NCBI GenBank assembly: GCA_025359965.1
Contig: JANYDC010000153.1
Coordinates: forward strand, 1 to 58,661
DNA length: 58,661 bases
Origin: Pedosphaera sp.
Lineage (GTDB): Bacteria > Verrucomicrobiota > Verrucomicrobiia > Limisphaerales > SXQI01
Direction of reading: 5' to 3'
Part shown: positions 37,543-46,474 of the stretch, piece after piece
How the letters are laid out: each line of letters begins with the position of its first letter
How positions within the stretch are numbered: position 1 is the stretch's first letter
The notes under the pieces: model-generated
Told to the model about the DNA's origin: nothing
Database searches by the model: none
Seen by the model: only the letters and a program-made list of their open reading frames with translations
Program-made: the position numbers and the translations under genes

Positions 37543-38760
37543 TCACTTCGCGGGCATCGATGCCCAAATAGCACCGATGGCCTCCTCATCGCCCAAGCCC
37601 AGGGGGACCGCCGCGTTCGGGGTGTTGGCAAAGTACCAATGCATATTGTCCAGAGGCGACCGCAGGGTGCGACTGCCGGGCATTTGAAGGTGGCCATTCG
37701 TGTCGGTCCTTTTCAACCAATCCCCTGCGTAACGCAACCACTCCGCCCGATAAGATTTGCTCTGATGCGCGAACCAAGTGATTTCGTCGTAACCCCATAC
37801 CCAAATGCTCCCTGTCTTCGCTTGCCCCGGCTGCTTGCTAACCCCCCAATTATCAATTTCCACCAGATAGGGCAGGTGCTCGCATTTCCAGCCGCTGGGA
37901 GTTGTGCCTCCCTTGCTGCGACCATAGATTCCATCCGAAAATCCCACTTTCAAAACCGCTTCCTGCGGATGTTCTGGAACCTCCATTATACGCAGCGGGA
38001 AGGAATGAAAATCCATGAGCAGTTGTCCCTCCCTGACCAGTCCGCCGCTGGGAACGTGCGAATCACAAATCAACATGCGACGCCGCGCATGGGTGGAGGC
38101 ATATGCCCTGATCAAACTTAGTATCCTGGAATAGTGAGTGAGATCCTTATCATTCCCATTCATTAACTCCGTCTGTCCAAAGTGAATTGCTTCGATGCCA
38201 ATGTCGATGTAGGACGCTGCCAGAAAGTAAAACCAAAGCTGAGTTTCCGGCTGGCTGACGTCCGGAACTGATGCGCCGTTTCCCCATTGATCCTTGCGGC
38301 GTCCATCAGGATAAAGCATGTCCGCGTAACGGAAGTTCCTCTTCCCTCCCGGCTGACCCAAAGCCTTAAAAGCCCAGTCTGGCACCGGGACTTCATCCAC
38401 CTGTGCGCTCACGATTTCAAAAATGCAGGCTTGGAAGATTAATTCGTCGCCAATGCTGCGCGCCTTGAGGATCTGTTCCCTGGCTCGATCAAGGTTGCCC
38501 AGCAACTTCCCCTCGCCGCCCCAAAGGCAAAGGCTTCTGCCGATAAACTTGGCCCCCGTGCCTTTAAGCATCCGGATATTATCCTCCAAATCACCCCGGC
38601 CGTTAAACATGCCTTCCATCGAAATGGCCCGGGACAAGTAGTTCTCCAACACTTCACGCGAAATGATTTTATCGAATCGATATACAATATCCTCCGCTGC
38701 TCGCACTTGCGTTCCCCAAACAAATGTAATCGCTATTAACCACCAAATGCATTTCTTCAT
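37543..38760 (-). CDS. Exported protein of unknown function, possibly TIM-barrel hydrolase-like
   Basis: The product has 405 residues. Signal peptide MKKCIWWLIAITFVWGTQVRA precedes a single domain without a family I can name. Features such as GTGAKFIGRSLCLWGGE, FQACIFEIVSAQVDEVPVPD, IDIGIEAIHFGQTELMNGND, RRMLICDSHVP and GYDEITWFAHQ, with acidic residues at strand ends, suggest a (beta/alpha)8 glycosidase-like fold. It is 31 bases downstream of the GH71/99-like gene on the same strand, which supports carbohydrate work. Function is not assigned. Confidence 0.65.
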   Translation of the reverse strand: MKKCIWWLIAITFVWGTQVRAAEDIVYRFDKIISREVLENYLSRAISMEGMFNGRGDLEDNIRMLKGTGAKFIGRSLCLWGGEGKLLGNLDRAREQILKARSIGDELIFQACIFEIVSAQVDEVPVPDWAFKALGQPGGKRNFRYADMLYPDGRRKDQWGNGASVPDVSQPETQLWFYFLAASYIDIGIEAIHFGQTELMNGNDKDLTHYSRILSLIRAYASTHARRRMLICDSHVPSGGLVREGQLLMDFHSFPLRIMEVPEHPQEAVLKVGFSDGIYGRSKGGTTPSGWKCEHLPYLVEIDNWGVSKQPGQAKTGSIWVWGYDEITWFAHQSKSYRAEWLRYAGDWLKRTDTNGHLQMPGSRTLRSPLDNMHWYFANTPNAAVPLGLGDEEAIGAIWASMPAK

Positions 38761-38791
38761 AATTTGTTCGGTGCGGGCTGTTCATGTTGAG

Positions 38792-40168
38792 CTATTTGGA
38801 CTTCAAGGGCGATATCAGCGTTTCAGGAATGGTCTGGGAAAACGGTATCTTATCCCGCAACATGCTTGCCGCTGTTCCAGTGATTCTCAGGTAGTAGTCG
38901 CTGGGAAGCCCTCCATAGGTGAGAAAGGTCGAAGCCCCCGGCGGTGGAACATCATTGGCACACTTGAAAATGGCCGTGCCCTCATCCACCTCATCAAACA
39001 TAGCCACATAAATCATTTGCGCTCCGGCTTGCTTGACTGCCGCGAATTGAGACCACAGAAACCGGCCTTCCTGTCGTGGTATTTGATCAAGCGCCTTTCC
39101 TGTCATGTTATGCCAGCTGAAACCAGGAAAAACCACTGGCAGATAATCAATCCGCTGTTGGCGGCACCAAGCGAGATCAGGCTCGATGAATTTCTCACCA
39201 TGCCGTTTCACGCCCTCTAAATCGCCGTATCGGCCCACGGTCCATGGGCTTATCACGTCGGCAAGTCGCACAAGCTCAAGCAGGGCAGGCTCGGGCAGCG
39301 CATCGCGAGTGAGCTCACGCCAGCTGGTCGGAACTCCGAGCATGACGGCACATCCTTCGTTTTTGAGCGATTCCACCAAGTGTCGGCACTCGGCAATAGT
39401 GTATGCGCGATGATCTGAGAAACCGACACCCCACACCGCCACCAGCGGCTTGCCGTGGTGCTTCAGATACGCTGGATCTTCTGTAATCTTCATACGCTCG
39501 CGCAGAGAATGGAAATCATCCAATACCGAATTCATGCGCTCAGCACCTAGTCCGCTAAGGTCATACATCACGGCGTAAGCGCGTCCGGCTCGGTTGGCAC
39601 CTTCGCGGCAGCTTGCCAGAACGGTGTTATTATGACGAAGAGCCTTTGCATCGCCTAAGTCAGTAATGAATCGCTGGACAAAGGCCCCATCAATTCCATA
39701 GTCGCGCATCCACTCGAAATGCCGCAGCACAGTCGGCTTTTTGAAGGAGCTGAAAACTTCGGCTGCACGCCCGTCCTGATGGGGAAAGCCGGTAGCGATG
39801 CGTTCATCCGCTTTGAGCTCGGAAACGTCAGGCCACAGGTCCACTTTGGCGTTGCCTTGGGACATGCCGCCACGATGTCTGGTCCAATGCACCCATCCCC
39901 GTTCGGCGCCGTCCCCCTCCGCGTTGAACCACCCTTGGTACCCGCACATCACTTTGCCTGTTAGTGTGGAAATATCAACGCCGCGAGCGCTTGGCCCATC
40001 GTAGGGGTGGAGTGTTTCGGCAAGAACCTGCTCTCGCGTGAGCGGTTCTGCTGCGTTGATGGAGACGAAAGTAAGCGCCAATGCTAACCCATATCGACAG
40101 AGAGCGCCGACTTTACGGCTATCTGCATTTTTCGCCAGGAGTGCCTGAATTAAAATCTGTTTGTTCAT
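38792..40168 (-). CDS. Glycoside hydrolase family 71/99-like exported protein
   Basis: The product has 458 residues. A hydrophobic signal (YGLALALTFVSINA) starts about 27 residues in. The GH71/99-like domain is indicated by GKVMCGYQGWFNAEGDGAER and GWVHWTRHRGG, then VFSSFKKPTVLRHFEWMRDY, GIDGAFVQRF, ISPWTVGRYGDLEGV and YVAMFDEVDEGTAIF, where the DEVDEG acidic pair is a good catalytic candidate. GH99 members act on alpha-mannosides; this branch is uncharacterised. It is flanked by other exported hydrolase genes in the same direction. Confidence 0.78.
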   Translation of the reverse strand: MNKQILIQALLAKNADSRKVGALCRYGLALALTFVSINAAEPLTREQVLAETLHPYDGPSARGVDISTLTGKVMCGYQGWFNAEGDGAERGWVHWTRHRGGMSQGNAKVDLWPDVSELKADERIATGFPHQDGRAAEVFSSFKKPTVLRHFEWMRDYGIDGAFVQRFITDLGDAKALRHNNTVLASCREGANRAGRAYAVMYDLSGLGAERMNSVLDDFHSLRERMKITEDPAYLKHHGKPLVAVWGVGFSDHRAYTIAECRHLVESLKNEGCAVMLGVPTSWRELTRDALPEPALLELVRLADVISPWTVGRYGDLEGVKRHGEKFIEPDLAWCRQQRIDYLPVVFPGFSWHNMTGKALDQIPRQEGRFLWSQFAAVKQAGAQMIYVAMFDEVDEGTAIFKCANDVPPPGASTFLTYGGLPSDYYLRITGTAASMLRDKIPFSQTIPETLISPLKSK

Positions 40169-40222
40169 AACGGGGCCGATCTGCTGAAAAGATCAATCCT
40201 CCAGATTACCTCTGGTTCGGAC

Positions 40223-41806
40223 TCAGCGGGCTTTCTCCATGATAAAATCAACCACTGGCCTTGGATCGTTCGGAGCGAGCGGATAGTGCCCTTCGCCTTC
40301 CTTGACGATGATTCTGATGGTCCCGCCGAGTTCATTGTATCGTTGCTCAATTATCTTCGTCTGTTCGTTAAAAGCCGGGTCCAGACTGCCGCAAACGTGC
40401 AGCAGTGGCACCCCCGCTTTTGCCAGTGAAGCCAAATTGTCGATTGGAGGTGCCTTGGACATAAAGCTGTGCAGAACGGGGTTCTCCCCATAGACGCAGG
40501 AAACTCTCTCCGGATTTGAGACCGCCCAGGCATAGACTTCGCCTGCTGCTCGGCCGGCCCCTTCCAACACCGGTTTTTTGGAAAACCCATGTTCGGTAAG
40601 ATGTTTGTATACTGCATTCCAATGCTCCATGACCGGTCCGTCCGTGTTGTACGAGACCGGTCCTGTCACAATGTGAAAGCCCTTGGCCAACAACGCCAGA
40701 TCGACTATGGCATCCCTGTCCACAAAACCTGCCCGGAATACCCAGGGTTTACCGGGAGCCACGTTTTTGGGCGCGATGATTGAGATGGCCCCCTCAACGC
40801 CGCTCAGCTCGAAGGAGTATCGGTCGTAGCACTCCGCAAACCACGCTCCACGGCAGGTGACGTAGGTTCCTTCTTTGGGAAAATCGCGATAGAAGTTTTC
40901 GATACTATAGAACGAATTTTTCGTGACCTTGCTGCCCAAGTAATCAGGCGGGGTGCTGCCCGCTGATTGAACGCTTTGAGTGATGAAATCCGCGATCAGC
41001 GTAGGATCGCGCAGGCTATGAGGGTGGTGGGCCGCGCCGTCCTTGGTCATTACCGAGATGCGTCCGCCCAGTTGTTGATAGATGCCTTCAATTACGCTGG
41101 AGTATCTTCCAAGCAGCGGGTCGATGCTTCCGCAGATGTGGAGCAGGGGAACATCATTGGTGGCAAGACCGCTGAGTTTCATCAGAAGCTCCCTATTGCC
41201 CCCCGGATTGTCAGCATAGATGCACGATACTTTGTCGGGATTGGCCGTTGCCCACGTGTAGGAGTATTCGCCGCCCCTGCTCATGCCCACGAAGGCTGGC
41301 TTTTTGGAAAGCCCGTGCTGTTCCGTCAGGAATTCGTACCACGCATCCCATTCCTTGCCCGGTCTTAGAGTTGCATTGGCTGAAATGTAGGCCACGTGAA
41401 ATCCGCGCCTCAACAGTTCTACCTCAGTCTGCGGTTGGTGATCCCAGTAACAGCCCTGCCAGGACCAAGGCCGACCGGAAGCGGCTTCCTTCGGCACAAT
41501 TACGATGCACCGCCGCTTGCCTTTCTCGGGATCTTTTACCCCAAATTTTTCACCTTCCGGTGCCTTGAACGGGGTGATGGTCAACGTTGCTTCGTCCATT
41601 TCGAAGTCGTAACGCGCGAATCCATCATGCCATAAGCTTTTTGGACCTTCGAAAGCCTCAGCTGCGGCAAAGGTGCGTATTGATTCAAGACAGACCACTG
41701 AAAAGAGAAAGCATGCCAAGAAGACAGCGTTCCTCCATAGGGAGCCATGAAAACTGTTTCCCGTCAAAGTCTGTATTCCACCCAAGTCTAATTGAGCATT
41801 CTTCAT
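40223..41806 (-). CDS. Exported tandem alpha/beta-hydrolase, second copy lacking the nucleophile serine
   Basis: The product has 527 residues with a membrane/signal segment at about 25-48. Two homologous alpha/beta-hydrolase units follow. Unit 1 (about 55-280) has the nucleophile elbow VGMSRGGEYS (Ser176), CGSIDPLLG (Asp229) and a His in AAHHPHS. Unit 2 (about 298-527) aligns closely (CRGAWFAECYDRYSFELSG, CGSLDPAFN, GEGHYPLAP), but the elbow reads EGAGRAAGE, so the serine is Gly417. Unit 1 should be active as an esterase or peptidase; unit 2 probably is not. Substrate unknown. It is the first gene of the leftward trio of exported hydrolases. Confidence 0.8.
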   Translation of the reverse strand: MKNAQLDLGGIQTLTGNSFHGSLWRNAVFLACFLFSVVCLESIRTFAAAEAFEGPKSLWHDGFARYDFEMDEATLTITPFKAPEGEKFGVKDPEKGKRRCIVIVPKEAASGRPWSWQGCYWDHQPQTEVELLRRGFHVAYISANATLRPGKEWDAWYEFLTEQHGLSKKPAFVGMSRGGEYSYTWATANPDKVSCIYADNPGGNRELLMKLSGLATNDVPLLHICGSIDPLLGRYSSVIEGIYQQLGGRISVMTKDGAAHHPHSLRDPTLIADFITQSVQSAGSTPPDYLGSKVTKNSFYSIENFYRDFPKEGTYVTCRGAWFAECYDRYSFELSGVEGAISIIAPKNVAPGKPWVFRAGFVDRDAIVDLALLAKGFHIVTGPVSYNTDGPVMEHWNAVYKHLTEHGFSKKPVLEGAGRAAGEVYAWAVSNPERVSCVYGENPVLHSFMSKAPPIDNLASLAKAGVPLLHVCGSLDPAFNEQTKIIEQRYNELGGTIRIIVKEGEGHYPLAPNDPRPVVDFIMEKAR

Positions 41807-42012
41807 TTTCTCACGGTATTTTACTCACCTTAGGGAGGGAGCGGCCTCTCGGTCGAGTCTCATCGCACTAACCTTTACCGAGCGCATGTAACCTGGAAAA
41901 ACAGGCGGTGATAGTTGACCAGGATGGTGATTACGCGGAAACTATTCCACGTCAGTCCCATGAGAATCCTGCTTTCTCCCTGGATTTTGGTTCTGGGCTG
42001 ATTGATAAACCG

Positions 42013-45000
42013 ATGCCATTACGCGCCGCCATCTCAATCACAGTTCTGCTGCTCGCTCATCTCGTCGCGGTGGCAGCAGGCACAGGGACAACCGAGGCTG
42101 ATATCGAGCGTCGTTTTCAAACCACGGTGCTGCCGTTCATTGGCAATTACTGCATTTCCTGTCACGACAATGAGAAACCCAAGGGCGATTTTGATCTTAG
42201 TCCTTACCATGATGTAAAGACCGTGGCCCGAGATCATGCGCAGTGGGAGCTCGTTTTGGAAAAGCTTCAGACCGGCGAGATGCCCCCCAAAAAAGCCAAG
42301 CAGCATCCCGCCTCGGAACAGAGCCAGTCCATCATTGCGTGGATTCAGGAGTTGCGAATTAACGAGGCCGAGAAAAACGCAGGGGATCCCGGCGCGGTTC
42401 TGGCCCGCCGGTTGAGCAACGCCGAGTATGATTATTCCATCCGCGACCTAACCGGGGTGGACCTCCGGCCCACGCGGGAATTTCCGATTGATCCCGCCAA
42501 TCAGGAAGGTTTCGACAATTCCGGAGAATCTCTCGCCATGTCTCCGGCGCTGCTGAAGAAGTATCTTCATGCGGCGCGACAAGTAGCTGACAATGTGGTG
42601 TTCAAGCCCGACGGAATTGCTTTCGCCCCCCACCCGATGCTGGCCGACACGGATCACGACAAATACTGCGTCCTTCGCATCGTCGATTTCTATAAGCAGC
42701 AACCCACCGACCTGGCCGCCTACTTTGAGGCGGCGTGGCGTTACAAGTACCGCGGCATTCTGGGGCAGCGACGGGTCACCTTGGCTGAGGTGGCGGCTCA
42801 AACCAAAGTGAGCCCAAAGTACCTTGACCTGATCTGGATCACTTTAAACGATTCCAAGGAAAAAGTTGGCCCAATCGCCAAGCTTCAGTCGATGTGGAGG
42901 GATCTGCCTGTTCCTGATAAAAACCAATCTGAAGCGCCCCAGGCTAGGTGTGCTGACATGAAGGAGTTTGTCTTAAAGCTCCGGCAACAACTGGTTCCTG
43001 ATGTGCCCAACATGACTGCGCCGGGCGTCCACGATGGCTCGCAGTGTTTCGTGCTCTGGAAGGATCGTCAATTCGTCACGAACCGTCGTCGGTTCGATAC
43101 GAATGTGCTGCAAGTGCAAGGGGTGTTTCAGGAAGAGACAAACACGATTGCAACCAACGCATCAACCTCAGGCAGGCCATCCAAGAAGCGTAAAGAAAAG
43201 AAAAAACCCAGCGCGGACGCCGACTTGACTATTCCTGCCAATACCGCCGAACGCACCCAATTCGAAGAGGCTTTCGCCCGATTTTGTTCGGTGTTTCCAG
43301 ACGCCTTCTACGTGTCGGAACGCGCTCGTGTTTACCTTGATGCTGAAGGCGAAAAAGATAACGGAGGACGACTCCTCAGCGCCGGTTTTCACAGCATGAC
43401 GGGCTACTTCCGCGATGACGCTCCGCTCTGCGACATGATTCTTGATGAACCGCATCGTCGCGAACTGGACCGCTTATGGACTGAGTTTGAAGTCATCGCT
43501 TCGGTTCCGCAGCGCATGCACACCAGCTTCATATGGTTTGAGCGGACCGATTCGCGTTTTATGATTGATGCAGAGTTCGACTTCGCTCGGGCGGAGGACA
43601 AGGATTCCACCTCTGAGGTCAAGATTCGTCAACTTGCCGATGTCTACTATGCCAAAGCGAAACGTTTGGGAGCCACAGAGCCTGCACTTGTCGCCATTCG
43701 CGAGCATTTTGAGAACGTATCCGCCAGCATTCGTCGCGTGGATAAAATTAGACAAGAGTCTGAACCCCGTCACTTGGACGCCTTGGAATCTTTTGCCGAA
43801 CGTGCCTATCGCCGCCCGCTTCTGGTGTCGGAAAAGGAGGATCTGCGAGGCTTTTACCGCTCATTGCGCACGAAGGATGGTCTTAGCCACGAGGATGCGA
43901 TCCGGGATTCCGTGGTCAGCGTGTTAATGTCGCCGCATTTCTGCTATCGATTCGATCTTTTGGAAGTCGCCGGGAAGGTAAAACAGGTTCCGACCTCCAA
44001 GAGCAAAAGAGTCAGTGCCACAGTGATGGATCGTGCGCAGCCGCTCTCAGACTACGCATTGGCCAGCCGCCTGAGTTATTTCCTTTGGTCTAGTCCCCCC
44101 GATGACATCCTGCTGGCCCACGCGGCGGCGGGGGATTTGCACCATCCGGAAGTCATGGCCGCAGAAACCAGGCGGATGATGCAGGATGATCGTATCCGCA
44201 ACCTAGCGCTTGAGTTCGGTGGCCATTGGCTCGATTTTCGTCGCTTCGAGGAGCATAATGCGGTGGACCGCGAACGGTTCCCCACCTTCAATGACCCGCT
44301 TCGCCAGGCCATGTTCGAGGAACCCGTCCGTTTGTTCCTCAACATCGTCAAAGAAAATAGGCCAGTGTCTGAATTCCTTGATGCCGATTACACCTTCGTC
44401 AATCCAGCCTTGGCCAAGCATTACGGCTTTGCCATTTCCGCAGTGGCATCCAACCAGTGGGTGCGCGTGGATGACGTTCAGCGTTTGGGTCGTGGTGGGC
44501 TCTTGCCAATGTCGGTATTCCTAACCGCCAATTCGCCCGGCCTTAGGACTAGCCCCGTCAAAAGGGGTTACTGGGTGGCTCGCAAAGTACTCGGGGAACA
44601 TATCCCGCCTCCGCCGGCCACTGTGCCTGAACTGCCTGCCGATGAAGCCAAACTAGGCGAACTAACCCTTCGTGAAACACTGGCCAAGCATCGCGCCGAT
44701 CCGACTTGTGCCTCCTGCCATCAACGGTTCGATTCACTGGGGCTGGTGTTCGAGGGTTTTGGTCCCATTGGCGAATTGCGCACCAACGACTTGGGCGGGC
44801 GACCCGTTGATACTCATGCCGTTTTTCCGGGAGGCGCCGAAGGCAGCGGCCTTGATGGTCTGCGCGCCTACATCAAATCCCACCGTGAACAGGACTTTGT
44901 GGACAATCTTTCCCGTAAACTACTGGCCTATGCATTGGGTCGCAGTCTCATTTTGTCTGATGACATCACACTGCGCGATATGCGCGTCAAACTGAAGGCC

Positions 45001-45093
45001 AATGGCCAAAAATTTGGTGTCCTTGTGGAAAGCATTGTCACCAGCCCCCAGTTCATGAATAAACGAGGCCCAAAAACCGTCGCATCTCGTTGA
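42013..45093 (+). CDS. Large exported DUF1592-type planctomycete cytochrome protein
   Basis: The product has 1026 residues from the ATG at 42013 (MPLRAAISITVLLLAHLVAV, signal); the frame is open 35 codons further upstream without a signal-like start. A haem c motif CISCHDNEKPKG with LEKLQTGEMPPKKA is followed by DUF1587 (RRLSNAEYDYSIRDLTGVDL), a charged insert (KKRKEKKKPSADADL), DUF1595 (FAERAYRRPLLVSEKEDLRG), DUF1592 (LASRLSYFLWSSPPDDILLA), DUF1588 (RGGLLPMSVFLTANSPGLRT, CASCHQRFDSLGLVFEGFGP with a second CxxCH) and DUF1585 (RKLLAYALGRSLILSD). It is followed 7 bases later by the DUF1552 gene, the usual partner. Confidence 0.9.
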   Translation: MPLRAAISITVLLLAHLVAVAAGTGTTEADIERRFQTTVLPFIGNYCISCHDNEKPKGDFDLSPYHDVKTVARDHAQWELVLEKLQTGEMPPKKAKQHPASEQSQSIIAWIQELRINEAEKNAGDPGAVLARRLSNAEYDYSIRDLTGVDLRPTREFPIDPANQEGFDNSGESLAMSPALLKKYLHAARQVADNVVFKPDGIAFAPHPMLADTDHDKYCVLRIVDFYKQQPTDLAAYFEAAWRYKYRGILGQRRVTLAEVAAQTKVSPKYLDLIWITLNDSKEKVGPIAKLQSMWRDLPVPDKNQSEAPQARCADMKEFVLKLRQQLVPDVPNMTAPGVHDGSQCFVLWKDRQFVTNRRRFDTNVLQVQGVFQEETNTIATNASTSGRPSKKRKEKKKPSADADLTIPANTAERTQFEEAFARFCSVFPDAFYVSERARVYLDAEGEKDNGGRLLSAGFHSMTGYFRDDAPLCDMILDEPHRRELDRLWTEFEVIASVPQRMHTSFIWFERTDSRFMIDAEFDFARAEDKDSTSEVKIRQLADVYYAKAKRLGATEPALVAIREHFENVSASIRRVDKIRQESEPRHLDALESFAERAYRRPLLVSEKEDLRGFYRSLRTKDGLSHEDAIRDSVVSVLMSPHFCYRFDLLEVAGKVKQVPTSKSKRVSATVMDRAQPLSDYALASRLSYFLWSSPPDDILLAHAAAGDLHHPEVMAAETRRMMQDDRIRNLALEFGGHWLDFRRFEEHNAVDRERFPTFNDPLRQAMFEEPVRLFLNIVKENRPVSEFLDADYTFVNPALAKHYGFAISAVASNQWVRVDDVQRLGRGGLLPMSVFLTANSPGLRTSPVKRGYWVARKVLGEHIPPPPATVPELPADEAKLGELTLRETLAKHRADPTCASCHQRFDSLGLVFEGFGPIGELRTNDLGGRPVDTHAVFPGGAEGSGLDGLRAYIKSHREQDFVDNLSRKLLAYALGRSLILSDDITLRDMRVKLKANGQKFGVLVESIVTSPQFMNKRGPKTVASR

Positions 45094-45100
45094 GAGTATT

Positions 45101-46456
45101 ATGCCCAATTCCCGAGAAAATTCCCTCGCCGCCAGACGGTTTCGTCTCTCACGACGCACTTTTCTAAGGGGCGTTGGTGTTACGATGGCTTTGCCGTGGA
45201 TGGAATCGTTGAAAACCTGGGGCGCTGAGCCCTTGAAGGATGTCGCAACCGAGGTTTTGCCCAAGCGAATGGCCGCTCTTTTCTGGGGCAACGGCGTCAA
45301 TGCCAACCATTGGTGGGCCAAGGGGGCTGGCCAGAGCATGGAATTGAGCAAAAGCCTTCAGCCCATGGAATCGCTCAAGGCGAAAATGAACGTTATCGAC
45401 GGACTCTTCAATCGGTCCGCCGTGGGTGTGGGCATCCATCCCGGCCAGACAGGCAATCTGCTCTCGGGCATGCCGCTTATGAAAGGCGCTGTGCTAAAGG
45501 GCGGCATCAGCATGGACCAAGTGCTGGCCAATCATATTGGGCAGGATTCCATCCAACCCAGCATGGTTCTCGGCTGCGAACAGCCCATTACCGGCTACCA
45601 CGAAACTAATTTTTCCATGGCTTACAGCTCCCACATTTCGTGGCAGAGCCCTGATTCACCAGTGCCCATGGAGGTTTATCCTTCACTTGCCTTCGACAGC
45701 CTGTTCGAGAACCACGGCAGTCAGCGTACCCAAAGTATTCTTGATCGTGTCAAGGACGAGGCCTCCAGCTTGGGCCGCAAAATCAGTTCCAGCGATAAAT
45801 CCAAGCTGGATGAGTATCTCACCAGCGTCCGTGAAGTGGAGAAACGCGTTGACCGGATGAGGGGCGATAAAGCCAAAGCCGATATCAACGGTCAGGGAAG
45901 AGGCGTGCCTGTGGTCATGATGAAGCGCCCCGACAACGGTTTGCCTGAGGATATCCGTGAACACATGCGATTGATGTGTGATATCACCGCCATGGCTTTC
46001 CAAACGGATAAAACTAGGGTCGTTTCGTTACTGCTCTGCCGCGATCTCTCCGGACTTTTCTATCCGTTCCTTGACGTTCGCAAAGCGCACCACGCCGCTT
46101 CGCATGACGATCTCTCCGATGATTTCGAACGCGTCACCCGTTTTTATTGCAGCCAGCTTGCTTATCTGGCGGGACGACTGGAAGCCATGCCCGAAGGCGA
46201 GGGCACGGTATTAGATAATTCCTGCCTGCTTCTGCTCTCAAATATGTGGTCGGGCAACCGACATGATAGCACCCGACTCCCTATCCTCACCGTGGGAGGT
46301 CTCGGCGGAACCCTTCAGACGGGCCGCGTTCTAAACTACTTGGACAAGGGGGATGAAAACCGGAAAGTCTGCGGGTTGTACCTTTCGCTCATGGACAAAA
46401 TGGGCGTGAAACTGAACCATTTCGGTGATGCCGACGCCCAATTGGCAGGTATTTGA
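45101..46456 (+). CDS. DUF1552 family exported protein
   Basis: The product has 451 residues with a twin-arginine signal (LSRRTFLRGVGVTMALPWME). DUF1552 hallmarks are KRMAALFWGNGVNANHWWAK, GVGIHPGQTGNLLSG, ISMDQVLANHIG and LDNSCLLLLSNMWSGNRHDS. It is related to DUF1501 and is regularly paired with DUF1592-type proteins, as here. It is likely exported folded via Tat; its biochemical role is not established. Confidence 0.9.
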   Translation: MPNSRENSLAARRFRLSRRTFLRGVGVTMALPWMESLKTWGAEPLKDVATEVLPKRMAALFWGNGVNANHWWAKGAGQSMELSKSLQPMESLKAKMNVIDGLFNRSAVGVGIHPGQTGNLLSGMPLMKGAVLKGGISMDQVLANHIGQDSIQPSMVLGCEQPITGYHETNFSMAYSSHISWQSPDSPVPMEVYPSLAFDSLFENHGSQRTQSILDRVKDEASSLGRKISSSDKSKLDEYLTSVREVEKRVDRMRGDKAKADINGQGRGVPVVMMKRPDNGLPEDIREHMRLMCDITAMAFQTDKTRVVSLLLCRDLSGLFYPFLDVRKAHHAASHDDLSDDFERVTRFYCSQLAYLAGRLEAMPEGEGTVLDNSCLLLLSNMWSGNRHDSTRLPILTVGGLGGTLQTGRVLNYLDKGDENRKVCGLYLSLMDKMGVKLNHFGDADAQLAGI

Positions 46457-46474
46457 TCAATCCTGTTCGTGCAC

